A DNA stretch of 64,000 nucleotides from GCA-2693325 sp964011675 (GTDB lineage: Bacteria; Latescibacterota; UBA2968; UBA8231): the NCBI GenBank assembly GCA_964011675.1, contig CAXGPR010000002.1, forward strand, positions 1 through 64,000. The letters are read 5' to 3'. Below, piece by piece: positions 24,852 to 32,944 of the stretch. Each line of letters begins with the position of its first letter. Within the stretch, counting starts at the first letter, position 1. Below the pieces are notes generated by a model, which saw nothing but the letters and a program-made list of their open reading frames with translations, made no database searches and was not told where the DNA came from. Made by a program: the position numbers and the translations under genes.

Positions 24852-25992
24852 TGCTATAGGCGTCTTAGAAACGTGCGGAATGGCTTCTCTCGTTAACGCA
24901 GCCGATGCGATGTTGAAAGTGTCGGACGTAAAGGTGACGGGTCGGCACGGCATTGGTTCGGGATGGGTGACAGTAGTTATTGAGGGAAGCGTGGCAGACG
25001 TGCAGACGGCTATTGCTGTCGGAGAAATAGAAGCTCAGCGCTATGGAGAGTTGATTTCTTCAGAGATAATTGCACGACCTGATGAGCGCGCTCAGGCCGC
25101 GATGCCGCACGGTATTGATGAGATAGATCAGTCTGACGACCAGCGTGCGCTAGGTCTTATAGAAACGCAGGGTATGGCCCCAATTATTGCCGGGGCTGAT
25201 GCCATGGTTAAAGCCGCCGCAGTCGACTTGTGCGGTTGGGCCTTTATCGGCGGTGCACTCTGCCATGCCGTAGTGCGTGGCGACGTGGCAGCCGTGTATA
25301 CGGCAGTTGAAGCTGGACGTCGAGCCGCCACTGATGCTGGAAAGGTTTATGCGACGCTCGTATTGCCCCAGCCGATCGCAGGGGTTGCGCCGCTATTGCC
25401 ATGTTTACTGGAAGATCGGGCACGCTCTGGTGGCGCTCTGGGCGTTGTGGAAACGATCGGCTACACGACGGTCGTTGCGGTGAGTGATGCTATGGTAAAG
25501 GCTGCGGATGTAGAAGTTGAGCGCCTGAGTATCGGTAGTGGTGGCCGTATTGCCGTCCTTGCTGTTGGGGGCTTAGACGATGTCCAAGCAGCTGTAGCTG
25601 CTGGGCGAGAAGAGGCTACAGCTGTAGGTGAACTCGATGGTTTGGCATTGCTATCCCGTCCCGACGCGATGACGATGCGCTGCTTTGCTGGAGCGTTTGA
25701 CGGACCTCGTGTCAGCACCGTGCGTCGCGCACTGGGTTTGATCGAAACCCGTAGCACCGTTGGTCTGGTGAGTGCAGTTGACCAGATGCTCAAAGCGGCC
25801 GACGTGGAATATGAAGGTAGCTATAAAGTGGGATACTTTCTGACGGCTAGTGCGATTCGCGGTGACGTGGGGGCCGTGCGTGTGGCGATTGAAGCCGGCG
25901 CACAGGAGGCACAAGCGCACGGAGAACTGGTCTCGGCTCACGTGATTCCGCAGCTCTACGGCGATGTAGAACGGCGTTTGCTACACAGTTAA
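24844..25992 (+). CDS. Four-domain BMC shell protein (quadruple tandem BMC)
   Basis: 382 residues in one uninterrupted frame, made of four BMC domains: D1 about 3-88, D2 101-187, D3 197-281, D4 295-380. Each has the ET..G opening, the D(A/Q)M(L/V)K(A/V) helix, a pore segment (RHGIGSG, WAFIGGA, RLSIGSG, SYKVGYF) and a closing strand (IIARPD, VLPQPI, LLSRPD, VIPQLY). Known shell proteins have one (BMC-H) or two (BMC-T) domains. D1 and D4 look BMC-H-like (DAMLKVSDV, DQMLKAADV), while D2 and D3 recall the two domains of the BMC-T at 24270. GTG start, with AAGGAG 8 bases upstream. A pseudohexamer cannot be built from whole chains without leftover domains, so a stacked or bridging assembly is implied. 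Confidence 0.9.
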   Translation: MSSAIGVLETCGMASLVNAADAMLKVSDVKVTGRHGIGSGWVTVVIEGSVADVQTAIAVGEIEAQRYGELISSEIIARPDERAQAAMPHGIDEIDQSDDQRALGLIETQGMAPIIAGADAMVKAAAVDLCGWAFIGGALCHAVVRGDVAAVYTAVEAGRRAATDAGKVYATLVLPQPIAGVAPLLPCLLEDRARSGGALGVVETIGYTTVVAVSDAMVKAADVEVERLSIGSGGRIAVLAVGGLDDVQAAVAAGREEATAVGELDGLALLSRPDAMTMRCFAGAFDGPRVSTVRRALGLIETRSTVGLVSAVDQMLKAADVEYEGSYKVGYFLTASAIRGDVGAVRVAIEAGAQEAQAHGELVSAHVIPQLYGDVERRLLHS

Positions 25993-26044
25993 AAAGTAAT
26001 GCACGGCGCGTAAATAAGATGCTAGGCGCAGAGGGAGTACGAAC

Positions 26045-27211
26045 ATGATTCGCATAGATGATTCCGTTGTTACGGCACAGGTACTGCAGGATAAATTGGG
26101 TTCAGAACGCGTAGTAGAACTGTGTCCTAGAGCAAAGTTAACCCCTTCGGCAATTGATTTTCTACGCGAGCGCGACGTTGAAATCGTGCGTAGAGAAGCC
26201 GACTCTTTTGACCGTGATAGTATTGGATCACCTGCTGCTTCAGCATCGGGGCAGCGGCGAGATTTCAAAGGCATTTTTTGTCCTAATATTGTGATATTCG
26301 ATGGAAATGGTAAGATTAACTATAGCGAGATGGAACGCTATGTGAATTGGTTGATCGACGCGGGTATACACGGTCTGTATCCGAATGGAAGCACTGGTGA
26401 ATTCGTGCGCCTTTCTTGGGAAGAGCGTCAAGATGTCGTGCGTCTCATTACTGAAGTAAACAGCGGTCGCGTACCTATCTTGGCTGGAGCGAGTGAGGCC
26501 AATACGCGAGACGTGCTAAAGATGGCAGAGTTTTATGCGTCTATTGATGTCGACGCCATTTCTCTTGTTCCGCCGTATTACTACAAAATATCAGACGAGA
26601 GTCTTTTTGAGTACTTCGCCGAGATTGCCGAGCAGTCTCCGCTCGACATTCTGCTTTACAATATACCGCAGTTTACCCAAGAACTGCCTTTGGAACTCAT
26701 GGAACGGTTGCTGTCTTATGAGCGCATTTTTGGCACAAAAGATTCCAGCCGAGATTTGCCGCGCCTGATAAACACGATGCACCGTCTGCGTGCTCAGCGC
26801 CCTGACTACGTGGTCTTAGTTGGTTGCGAGGAGATTCTCTTTCCATCAGTTATGATGGGGGCCAGCGGTGGAACCATTGCCACGTCGGGCATTGTGCCGG
26901 AGGTGATTGTAGAACTGTATAATCAAGCTTTGGCAAATAACGTCGATAGAGCGCGGGTGCTTCAATACCGCATATTAGATTTGATCAACCTCATGCTATT
27001 AGGTGTGAATTTCCCTGAAGGTTTTAAGACTGGTGTGGCTGTTCGCGGTTTTGACGTGGGTCCGGCTAGGACGTCTGCGAGTGATGGTGAACAGGAATAT
27101 CTGCTTAAACTCGAGTCTCAGATCGGATGTGTTCTGAGCGATATGGGCTACGCCGTGCGCGGTGCCCGCGCGTGTCCCGTCACAAACCTATCGCCTATTG
27201 TAGGTCGTTGA
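26045..27211 (+). CDS. DapA-family pyruvate-dependent aldolase/lyase with N-terminal BMC-type module
   Basis: 388 residues, about 90 longer than normal DHDPS/N-acetylneuraminate-lyase family members. The extra N-terminal part is a 50-residue module (DSVVTAQVLQDKLG, AKLTPSAIDFLRERDV), shared with the protein at 23807, plus a Ser/Ala-rich linker. The TIM barrel starts near residue 75 (KGIFCPNIVIFDGNGKI). It keeps the GSTGEF pyruvate-binding motif, the catalytic tyrosine in LLYNIP and the Schiff-base lysine in FGTKDSS. Family reactions reversibly cleave 2-oxo acids into pyruvate and an aldehyde, which would feed the PduP-type enzyme. It is the best candidate signature enzyme of this microcompartment; the substrate is unknown. 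GAGGGAG lies 8 bases before ATG. Confidence 0.88.
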   Translation: MIRIDDSVVTAQVLQDKLGSERVVELCPRAKLTPSAIDFLRERDVEIVRREADSFDRDSIGSPAASASGQRRDFKGIFCPNIVIFDGNGKINYSEMERYVNWLIDAGIHGLYPNGSTGEFVRLSWEERQDVVRLITEVNSGRVPILAGASEANTRDVLKMAEFYASIDVDAISLVPPYYYKISDESLFEYFAEIAEQSPLDILLYNIPQFTQELPLELMERLLSYERIFGTKDSSRDLPRLINTMHRLRAQRPDYVVLVGCEEILFPSVMMGASGGTIATSGIVPEVIVELYNQALANNVDRARVLQYRILDLINLMLLGVNFPEGFKTGVAVRGFDVGPARTSASDGEQEYLLKLESQIGCVLSDMGYAVRGARACPVTNLSPIVGR

Positions 27212-28299
27212 TATCTACGACCTGTGCCCGCGTTCTTATTGTAGGGGCTGGCATTATAGGGCGTTCAATTGCCTACTATTTATCCCGTGCCGGCGCCCAA
27301 CCAATTCTAATCGAAGCCCGTGAAGGGCCTTCTGATGCTAGCCGCGCTTCGCTTGGCGTGCTGACTCATTTTAGCGGTGGTCATAGCGTCTACGGTCTGT
27401 TTATACGCGACAGCCATGCGGTGCACAGGCCGCTGGCAGACGAGTTGTTTGACGAAACGGGCATTGACGTTGGATGGCGTCCCTTGGGTGGTATCAATCT
27501 CGTAACTGACAGCGAAGATGAAGCGCTGATTAAAGCGCAGTGGGATCAGGCACGGGCGCGAAGTGTACCCGCTGAACGGCTCAGCGGCGAGGATATTCGC
27601 AGGATAGAGCCGTCTGTTGCTAGCGACGTATGTTGGGGACTTTACTTTCCTGAAGACCAGCGTGTGTCGCCGATGCGGCTAGGAGATGCCCTACTGAAGG
27701 GTGCGATTGCGCGCGGGGCTCAGATAAAATACGGTGAGAGCTTCTTGCGTATCGCCGAGAGCGGTAAAGATCGGGTGCTTGTCGAGACATCAAAGGGACG
27801 GCGTAGTGCAGATTGTGTTGTGCTTGCCTCCGGAGCGTGGACCGCTTTTCTTGCAGCATCTTTCGGCGCTCATGTGCCCGTGCGCCCAGTACGCGGAGAA
27901 CACGGCTGTTATCGTGGAGAACGACTGCGTCACGTGCTACGCCACAGCGGACATCAGATCATTCCTACTGCGCGAGGTAATATGGTTGGGGCTACCGCAG
28001 AGGAAGTCGGTTTTATTGCGGATACGACAGAAGCAGGGCAACGTGCACTACATACGGTATACACTCGACTGCTCGCGGTGTCCGAACCCCTGCGTTCGCA
28101 GTGGGCGGGGCTACGAGCAAAGCCCAAAGCAGGGCGTCCTATGATTGGTCCACTCAATGAGCATCCGCGCATATTTATTGCTACGGGACACTACAAGAAC
28201 GGCGTCTTGATGGGGCCGCTTACAGGACAGGTTATAGCGCGCTGGATACTTGAGGGACAGCCGGGCCGAGATATGCAGCCCTTTGTCCCTGAACGATGA
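27208..28299 (+). CDS. FAD-dependent oxidoreductase of the D-amino-acid-oxidase (DAO/ThiO) family
   Basis: About 363 residues if translation starts at TTG 27208, which overlaps the stop of the preceding gene (TTGA); the frame is open further upstream, so the start is uncertain. The dinucleotide-binding motif VLIVGAGIIGRSIAYYLSRAG is right at the N-terminus. VLASGAWTAFLAASFG, PVRPVRGEHG and FIATGHYKNGVLMGP are characteristic of glycine/D-amino-acid oxidases. Substrates of the family are amines or amino acids, giving imino then oxo acids. Here it might produce a 2-oxo acid for the neighbouring DapA-like lyases; this is inference from position. Confidence 0.85.
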   Translation: MISTTCARVLIVGAGIIGRSIAYYLSRAGAQPILIEAREGPSDASRASLGVLTHFSGGHSVYGLFIRDSHAVHRPLADELFDETGIDVGWRPLGGINLVTDSEDEALIKAQWDQARARSVPAERLSGEDIRRIEPSVASDVCWGLYFPEDQRVSPMRLGDALLKGAIARGAQIKYGESFLRIAESGKDRVLVETSKGRRSADCVVLASGAWTAFLAASFGAHVPVRPVRGEHGCYRGERLRHVLRHSGHQIIPTARGNMVGATAEEVGFIADTTEAGQRALHTVYTRLLAVSEPLRSQWAGLRAKPKAGRPMIGPLNEHPRIFIATGHYKNGVLMGPLTGQVIARWILEGQPGRDMQPFVPER

Positions 28300-28401
28300 G
28301 CGCGATCGGGTAGATAGCGCCATCGCGTTTGAGACGAGCGCCCAGATTGCTTTATTTCATATGTCGCGTTTCCTCTATATTAAACTATTAGGGAGGTCGT
28401 C

Positions 28402-29343
28402 ATGGCTATAGAAACCAGCGAGCTTGTAAATTCGCTTAATTCAGTTACTTCAATACCCGTAGTCCCCTTCCGTAAGGGGAAAATAGATTACGATGCCCAC
28501 GCTAAAAATATCCGTTATCTCATGGATAACAATCATTTAGAAGGTGAGCGCCGGCGCGTAATTGGCATTGCGGGGACAAGTCTAATACATCATATCGGTC
28601 GCGATGAGCAGGTTCGTCTAATGGGATTTACTGGCGAACATATGGCTGGTAAAGGCGTTCTCATGTCTGGTATTGCCCCGAATCCGATAGCCGATGCGGA
28701 GGAACTGATTCGTCGCGAAGCCTCGCTATCCGTGCCGCCTGATTGTTATCTCGTAATGCCGCTGACGGGCGTGGGAAACGCCGAGGGCATTTTTCGCAAT
28801 CATCTGGATATGGCAGAACGACTAGGACGAGAGACCGGGGCTCGGTTTCTATATTATTTGAGGAACAAAACCGAACGAGAGACCGCCATCCGGTTACTCA
28901 ACGAGTCCGATTTTTTTGTCGGCTTGAAGATAGGAACAGATGTCGGTGACGTGACTACAATTGTCGACGGTGTCAATTCAGGAGCAGGCATAGTTATATG
29001 GGGCGTTGGTGACCGTTCTACTGGGCCAGCTAGTCTGGGCACGCTAGGACATACTTCTGGTATTAACGTCGCCTTTGTTCGCGCATCAGACGCAATCAAC
29101 AACGCGCAACGCAGCGGAGACTTAGAGGCCTCGCAGCGCGTCGAGGACGAAATTGCCGCGTTTGAGGATATTCGTTTTCGCGACGGGCGTATGTATAACT
29201 ACTCGGCCGTAGTTGAGGCGATGCATCTGATTGGAAGTGATGCGATTGACGGTGGGGATGGAGGTCCGTTTAACCCGCGCGTGCCGGCGGATGTGGCGAG
29301 TGAAGTGGCCGCTGCCGTCGAACCACTGATGAAGTATCACTAA
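28402..29343 (+). CDS. DapA-family lyase/synthase, second paralogue without N-terminal module
   Basis: 313 residues, the usual DHDPS-family length, no targeting extension. The catalytic tyrosine is seen in RFLYYLRNKTE and the Schiff-base lysine in FFVGLKIGTDV. The normal GxxGE pyruvate motif is replaced by GTSLIHHIG, so substrate handling differs from that of the paralogue at 26045. The long C-terminal part (HLIGSDAIDGGDGGPF) is unlike classical DapA. GGGAGGTCGTC precedes ATG. It may be part of the microcompartment pathway in the cytosol; it begins 102 bases after the FAD enzyme and could have its own promoter. Confidence 0.82.
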   Translation: MAIETSELVNSLNSVTSIPVVPFRKGKIDYDAHAKNIRYLMDNNHLEGERRRVIGIAGTSLIHHIGRDEQVRLMGFTGEHMAGKGVLMSGIAPNPIADAEELIRREASLSVPPDCYLVMPLTGVGNAEGIFRNHLDMAERLGRETGARFLYYLRNKTERETAIRLLNESDFFVGLKIGTDVGDVTTIVDGVNSGAGIVIWGVGDRSTGPASLGTLGHTSGINVAFVRASDAINNAQRSGDLEASQRVEDEIAAFEDIRFRDGRMYNYSAVVEAMHLIGSDAIDGGDGGPFNPRVPADVASEVAAAVEPLMKYH

Positions 29344-29351
29344 TCTGAGGC

Positions 29352-29657
29352 TTACTCTGTCTGGCTGTCGAGCTGGTCTAAATAGGCCTGCCACTCTAGA
29401 GGTAGCAGGTATTTCTTTTGGTTGTTGCACTCTTTGCAGCAAGGAACGACGTTGGACTTTACCGTATAGCCTCCGCGACTAATTGGCACGATGTGATCCA
29501 TTGTCAATTCTGGTGGAGGAAAATGTACTTGGCAGTAATGACAGTGCCCGCTAGCCCGTCGGTTCTTCCACCACTGGGAATGACGTAGTTGACGGGCTTT
29601 GTTTTTCTCTCTGCTTATGTGCTCTTCGGGTGCAGGTAAAAAGTAGTCTTCAGCCAT
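29352..29657 (-). CDS. HNH endonuclease-family protein
   Basis: 101 residues. Zinc cysteines in CHYC (39-42) and CKEC (74-77) flank the catalytic LTMDHIVPISRGG (D54, H55) and the asparagine in CNNQKK. This is a small free-standing HNH protein of the McrA/5-methylcytosine-restriction type, common as a solitary gene with unknown role. It is convergent with the DapA-like gene (8-base gap) and divergent from the Lon-N gene. No intron or mobile-element context was seen. Confidence 0.88.
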   Translation of the reverse strand: MAEDYFLPAPEEHISREKNKARQLRHSQWWKNRRASGHCHYCQVHFPPPELTMDHIVPISRGGYTVKSNVVPCCKECNNQKKYLLPLEWQAYLDQLDSQTE

Positions 29658-29706
29658 ACACGTAGTTTAGCTTCGGATTTTCCTTGGTGCAACGGATATA
29701 TAGCAT

Positions 29707-30342
29707 ATGAACCAAACAATCCCTCTATTTCCACTGCCGTTGGTCGTTTTTCCCAATCAGGCGTTGCCGCTCCATATTTTTGAACCGCGCTACCGCGATA
29801 TGTTAGCCGATGTGCGCGAAGCGCAGGATCAAGGGGAAGTCATTCCTATTGGCATATGTTTGGGCGAAGATAGCGAATTGAGCGCGACGGTGGGCTGTGC
29901 CGTGCTGTTAGAAAAAGTGCTTAACGAGTATGGTGACGGCCGTGCCGATATTATCTGCGTTGGGTCTCGGCGTTTTACTGTCGGTGAAATTGTGAGCGAA
30001 CGATCCTACTTAATAGTCGAAGCATCTTATATAGAGGACGAAGAAGAGCCTTTAGACGTCGCACTTCTCCAGAAAGCCCAACAGGGCTATATGCGTCTGT
30101 TGGAACTAACTCAGGAAGAGTCGGGTGACCGATTTGAGGGTGTCGTTCCACAGAACGCTTTTCAGATTGCTCAGTCGGCTGCGCTGCCAATAGAAAGGAA
30201 GCAAGAAATATTGCAGATGAACAGAGAAAATGAGCGTCTTCTCCTTCTCTGCAACCATTTTGATGAACTTGTTCTGCGCTTGGAAAGCCGCCGTGCTGAG
30301 CGCGTAAAGATTCAGTCTAACGGTCACTCAAAAAACCACTAG
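29707..30342 (+). CDS. LON substrate-binding (Lon-N) domain protein
   Basis: 211 residues consisting only of the N-terminal domain of Lon protease, without ATPase or peptidase parts. Diagnostic motifs are IPLFPLPLVVFPNQALPLHIFEPRY at the start, GCAVLLEKVLNEYGDGRADI and VGSRRFTVGE, then a helical C-terminal half. Such stand-alone proteins are widespread and probably bind peptides or partner proteins; their role is unclear. The Shine-Dalgarno sequence is weak. The gene is convergent with the DtxR-type regulator. Confidence 0.88.
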   Translation: MNQTIPLFPLPLVVFPNQALPLHIFEPRYRDMLADVREAQDQGEVIPIGICLGEDSELSATVGCAVLLEKVLNEYGDGRADIICVGSRRFTVGEIVSERSYLIVEASYIEDEEEPLDVALLQKAQQGYMRLLELTQEESGDRFEGVVPQNAFQIAQSAALPIERKQEILQMNRENERLLLLCNHFDELVLRLESRRAERVKIQSNGHSKNH

Positions 30343-30432
30343 CTCAACGGCAATAGAAGCGTGCGTAACTTTTTCGGTTAGACATGAGCTGTGGGTTGCG
30401 ACGAGATGCCTGTTGAGGTTATCGGCACCGCT

Positions 30433-31101
30433 CTATCTGACTAGGTCGACAAAAATGTGGTGGGCGACTTCTAGACCGAGCGTTCGGGGTTGATGCGCTT
30501 CGACAAGGAGGGTGATAGGACCTTTAAACGGTGCTTTCTCGCACACTTTAACCATGATACCCAATTGTAGGCCCACATCATTCATATAGCGGAGCATCGC
30601 CGGATCGCGGTCGCTAACGCGTTTGACTACTGCGCGCTGTCCACGGTCTATATCGGATAGACGCGCGTAGGTTTGTTCTTCAATCTGTCCGTTTTTGTCG
30701 GGAATGGGTTCGCCGTGGGCACCAATAGTTGGATGTCCTAACATTCTATCTATACGCTCTTCAAATTCTTCTGATATGGCGTGTTCGAGTCGTTCAGCTT
30801 CCGCGTCGACCGCGTCCCATGAATACCCCAGTGCCTCGGAAAGATAGAGTTCGATTAGGCGATGATGGCGGATCGTCTCAAGAGCAATTCTTTCCCCCGC
30901 TTCTCTCAGTACTACGCCCCTATACGGCGCGTATTCGAGCAGGTTTACCTCCGCTAGTTTCTTGATCATATTGGTCGCGGAAGCCGCTGTCACGCCCATT
31001 CGTTCGGCCAGAATAGAAGTAGTTACTTGGTTAGGTGCATCACTCCCGTGTTGTAGCTTGTAAATTACCTTGAGATAGTCCTCAATAGATTGGCTGATCA
31101 T
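30433..31101 (-). CDS. mntR: DtxR/MntR-family metal-dependent transcriptional regulator
   Basis: 222 residues. An N-terminal winged helix (SIEDYLKVIYKL, then MGVTAASATNMIKKL as recognition helix) is followed by the dimerisation/metal domain, with ligands in RHHRLIELYLSEALG, AEAERLEHAISEE and HGEPIP. A C-terminal FeoA/SH3-like domain (about 150-222) is present. It is divergent from a metal ABC transporter, and an inverted repeat lies between them at 31164-31191, so it likely represses uptake when metal is plentiful. Whether it senses Mn, Fe or Zn cannot be decided; the symbol is provisional. Confidence 0.88.
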   Translation of the reverse strand: MISQSIEDYLKVIYKLQHGSDAPNQVTTSILAERMGVTAASATNMIKKLAEVNLLEYAPYRGVVLREAGERIALETIRHHRLIELYLSEALGYSWDAVDAEAERLEHAISEEFEERIDRMLGHPTIGAHGEPIPDKNGQIEEQTYARLSDIDRGQRAVVKRVSDRDPAMLRYMNDVGLQLGIMVKVCEKAPFKGPITLLVEAHQPRTLGLEVAHHIFVDLVR

Positions 31102-31163
31102 AAATTCCTTTTAGAGAGAGAGCATACGGCTTATATTGATCCCCCCAATAGTATTAGTAACGA

Positions 31164-31201
31164 CCTTGACTTTATTTTAGTCAAGGCTAAATTTATATAC
31201 T
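31164..31201. promoter_or_regulatory. Inverted-repeat operator overlapping the metal-transporter promoter
   Basis: CCTTGACT (31164-31171) and AGTCAAGG (31179-31186) are perfect inverted arms. Overlapping this, TTTAG-TCAAGG-CTAAA (31176-31191) has the TTAG/CTAA half-sites typical of DtxR/IdeR/MntR boxes. TTGACT with TAAATT (31188-31193, 16-base spacer) could be the promoter it covers. Confidence 0.6.
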
Positions 31202-31235
31202 ATTCGCGTTAAATGAAAACAAGAAACGAGCAACT

Positions 31236-32156
31236 ATGTTATTTCGCCACGCGATATGCTTTCTTCTCGCCTTTCTCTTGGGATGCGCGGGAAGTTCCAC
31301 AGAGAATTTAAATGATGCAGAACATGTCGCAGTGGTCTGTACCACGGGTATGGTTGCCGATTTAGCACAGCGCATAGGCGGCGATCGCGTTCGCGTTATG
31401 GGACTAATGGGGCCGGGTGTTGATCCGCATTACTACAAGGCATCACAGGGAGATTTGGCCAAGCTCGAGCGTGCGGATTTGATCTTATATAACGGGCTTT
31501 TACTCGAAGGTAAGATGCAGGACATTTTTGGCAAGATGGCCCGCACCAAGCGCATTGTAGCCGTAGCCGATGCGATTGACAAGGCTGATTTACTGCAGCC
31601 TGACGAACTGGAAGGGCACTACGATCCGCATATTTGGTTTGACGTGTCTCTGTGGAGTAAAACCATTGATTCCGTTGTGCGCGCATTGTCCGAAATTGAT
31701 CACGAAGGCGCTGACAGCTATAAGCGTAACGGCGATTCATATCGAAAAGAGCTAGATGCGCTCGATGCGTGGGTGACGGAACAGGTTGAGCAAATCTCCA
31801 GTGGGCAGCGTGTGCTAATTACCGCGCATGACGCGTTCGGTTACTTTGGACAAGCCTACGGAATCGAAGTTATGGGATTGCAGGGAATCTCGACGGTTGC
31901 AGAATATGGCGTCAACGACGTAATCGGATTGGTTGATCTTATTACTGAACGAAAGATTCGCGCAATCTTTGTCGAGAGTAGCGTGCCGGAGAGGTCGATT
32001 GAAGCGGTGCGGCAGGGTTGTTTACAGCGCGGCCACACTGTAGCTATTGGTGGCACGCTCTATTCGGATGCTATGGGAGGTCAGGGTAGCGGCGCAGATA
32101 CGTATGTGGGCATGGTTCGGAGTAACGTTGAGACCGTCGTAGGGGCGTTGCGATGA
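31236..32156 (+). CDS. Metal ABC transporter substrate-binding lipoprotein (cluster A-I, Mn/Zn/Fe)
   Basis: 306 residues. The signal sequence ends in the lipobox FLLGC, so the mature protein is lipid-anchored at the periplasmic face. Metal ligands of the family are visible: His in GVDPHYYKASQGD, His in YDPHIWFD, Glu in FVESSVPERSIEAV, and Asp in LYSDAMGGQGSGADTY. The absence of a His-rich loop favours Mn or Fe over Zn. It begins the four-gene operon; its stop overlaps the next ATG (ATGA at 32153). Confidence 0.92.
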   Translation: MLFRHAICFLLAFLLGCAGSSTENLNDAEHVAVVCTTGMVADLAQRIGGDRVRVMGLMGPGVDPHYYKASQGDLAKLERADLILYNGLLLEGKMQDIFGKMARTKRIVAVADAIDKADLLQPDELEGHYDPHIWFDVSLWSKTIDSVVRALSEIDHEGADSYKRNGDSYRKELDALDAWVTEQVEQISSGQRVLITAHDAFGYFGQAYGIEVMGLQGISTVAEYGVNDVIGLVDLITERKIRAIFVESSVPERSIEAVRQGCLQRGHTVAIGGTLYSDAMGGQGSGADTYVGMVRSNVETVVGALR

Positions 32157-32944
32157 GTGATCCAGTGCATTCTGACGGGGCAGTGCCGCCGATTCAAGTA
32201 CACGATATGACTATTGCCTATCACAAAAAGCCCGTTCTATGGGATGTCGATCTGGATGTGCCTGAAGGCGTTCTGGTTGGGATTATCGGTCCAAATGGTG
32301 CGGGTAAAAGCACGATGATTAAGGCTGTGATGGATCTGATTCCCAAGGCATCGGGTTGGGTTAAAATATACGACCGCCCGTACGATCAAATGCGCAGTGC
32401 GATCGGCTACGTACCTCAGCGCGAGTCCGTTGACTGGGATTTTCCCGTAAATGCGCTGGATGTGGTTTTGATGGGGCGTTATGGACACGTGGGATGGTTC
32501 CGCAGGCCTAGCAGCGAAGATCGTCGCATCGCAACAGAGGCGCTGGAAAAAGTAGGCATGGCCGAGTTCGCCCAACGGCAGATCAGCCAACTGTCGGGCG
32601 GACAGCAGCAGCGTGTATTTTTGGCCCGTGCGCTTGCCCAAGATGCACGTATTTACATGATGGACGAACCCTTTGCGGGGGTAGATGCGGCAACCGAGCG
32701 TGCAATTATTGACATCTTGATAGAATTGCGTAGTCAAGGTAAGACTATTCTGGTTGTTCACCACGACTTGCAGACCGTGACCGCCTATTTTGATTGGATT
32801 ATCATGCTCAACATGCGCGTGGTTGCAGCTGGCCCAACGGGGGAAGTGTTTACGGATGAGAATTTGCAAAAGACGTACGGCGGTCGCCTAACTGTGCTGA
32901 GCCAAGCTGCCCAGGCTATGGCTGATCACCGCAGGGGAAATTAA
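32153..32944 (+). CDS. Metal ABC transporter ATP-binding protein
   Basis: 263 residues. Walker A GPNGAGKST, Q-loop in IGYVPQRESVDWDFPV, signature LSGGQQQR, Walker B IYMMDEPFAGVD and the switch histidine in LVVHHDLQT are all present, so it should be active. It energises the two permeases that follow. It overlaps the binding-protein gene by 4 bases and the first permease by 1 base. Confidence 0.95.
   Translation: MSDPVHSDGAVPPIQVHDMTIAYHKKPVLWDVDLDVPEGVLVGIIGPNGAGKSTMIKAVMDLIPKASGWVKIYDRPYDQMRSAIGYVPQRESVDWDFPVNALDVVLMGRYGHVGWFRRPSSEDRRIATEALEKVGMAEFAQRQISQLSGGQQQRVFLARALAQDARIYMMDEPFAGVDAATERAIIDILIELRSQGKTILVVHHDLQTVTAYFDWIIMLNMRVVAAGPTGEVFTDENLQKTYGGRLTVLSQAAQAMADHRRGN

Noticed and set aside
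24270..25992. Interpreting the repeated BMC domains as a tandem DNA repeat or assembly artefact
   Set aside because: The domains are similar in protein motifs but divergent at the DNA level, each with its own pore and linker, so they are not a collapsed or duplicated assembly repeat.
29352..29657. HNH gene as part of an intron, intein or mobile element
   Set aside because: No flanking repeats, split host gene or transposase was seen; it appears to be a solitary HNH protein.
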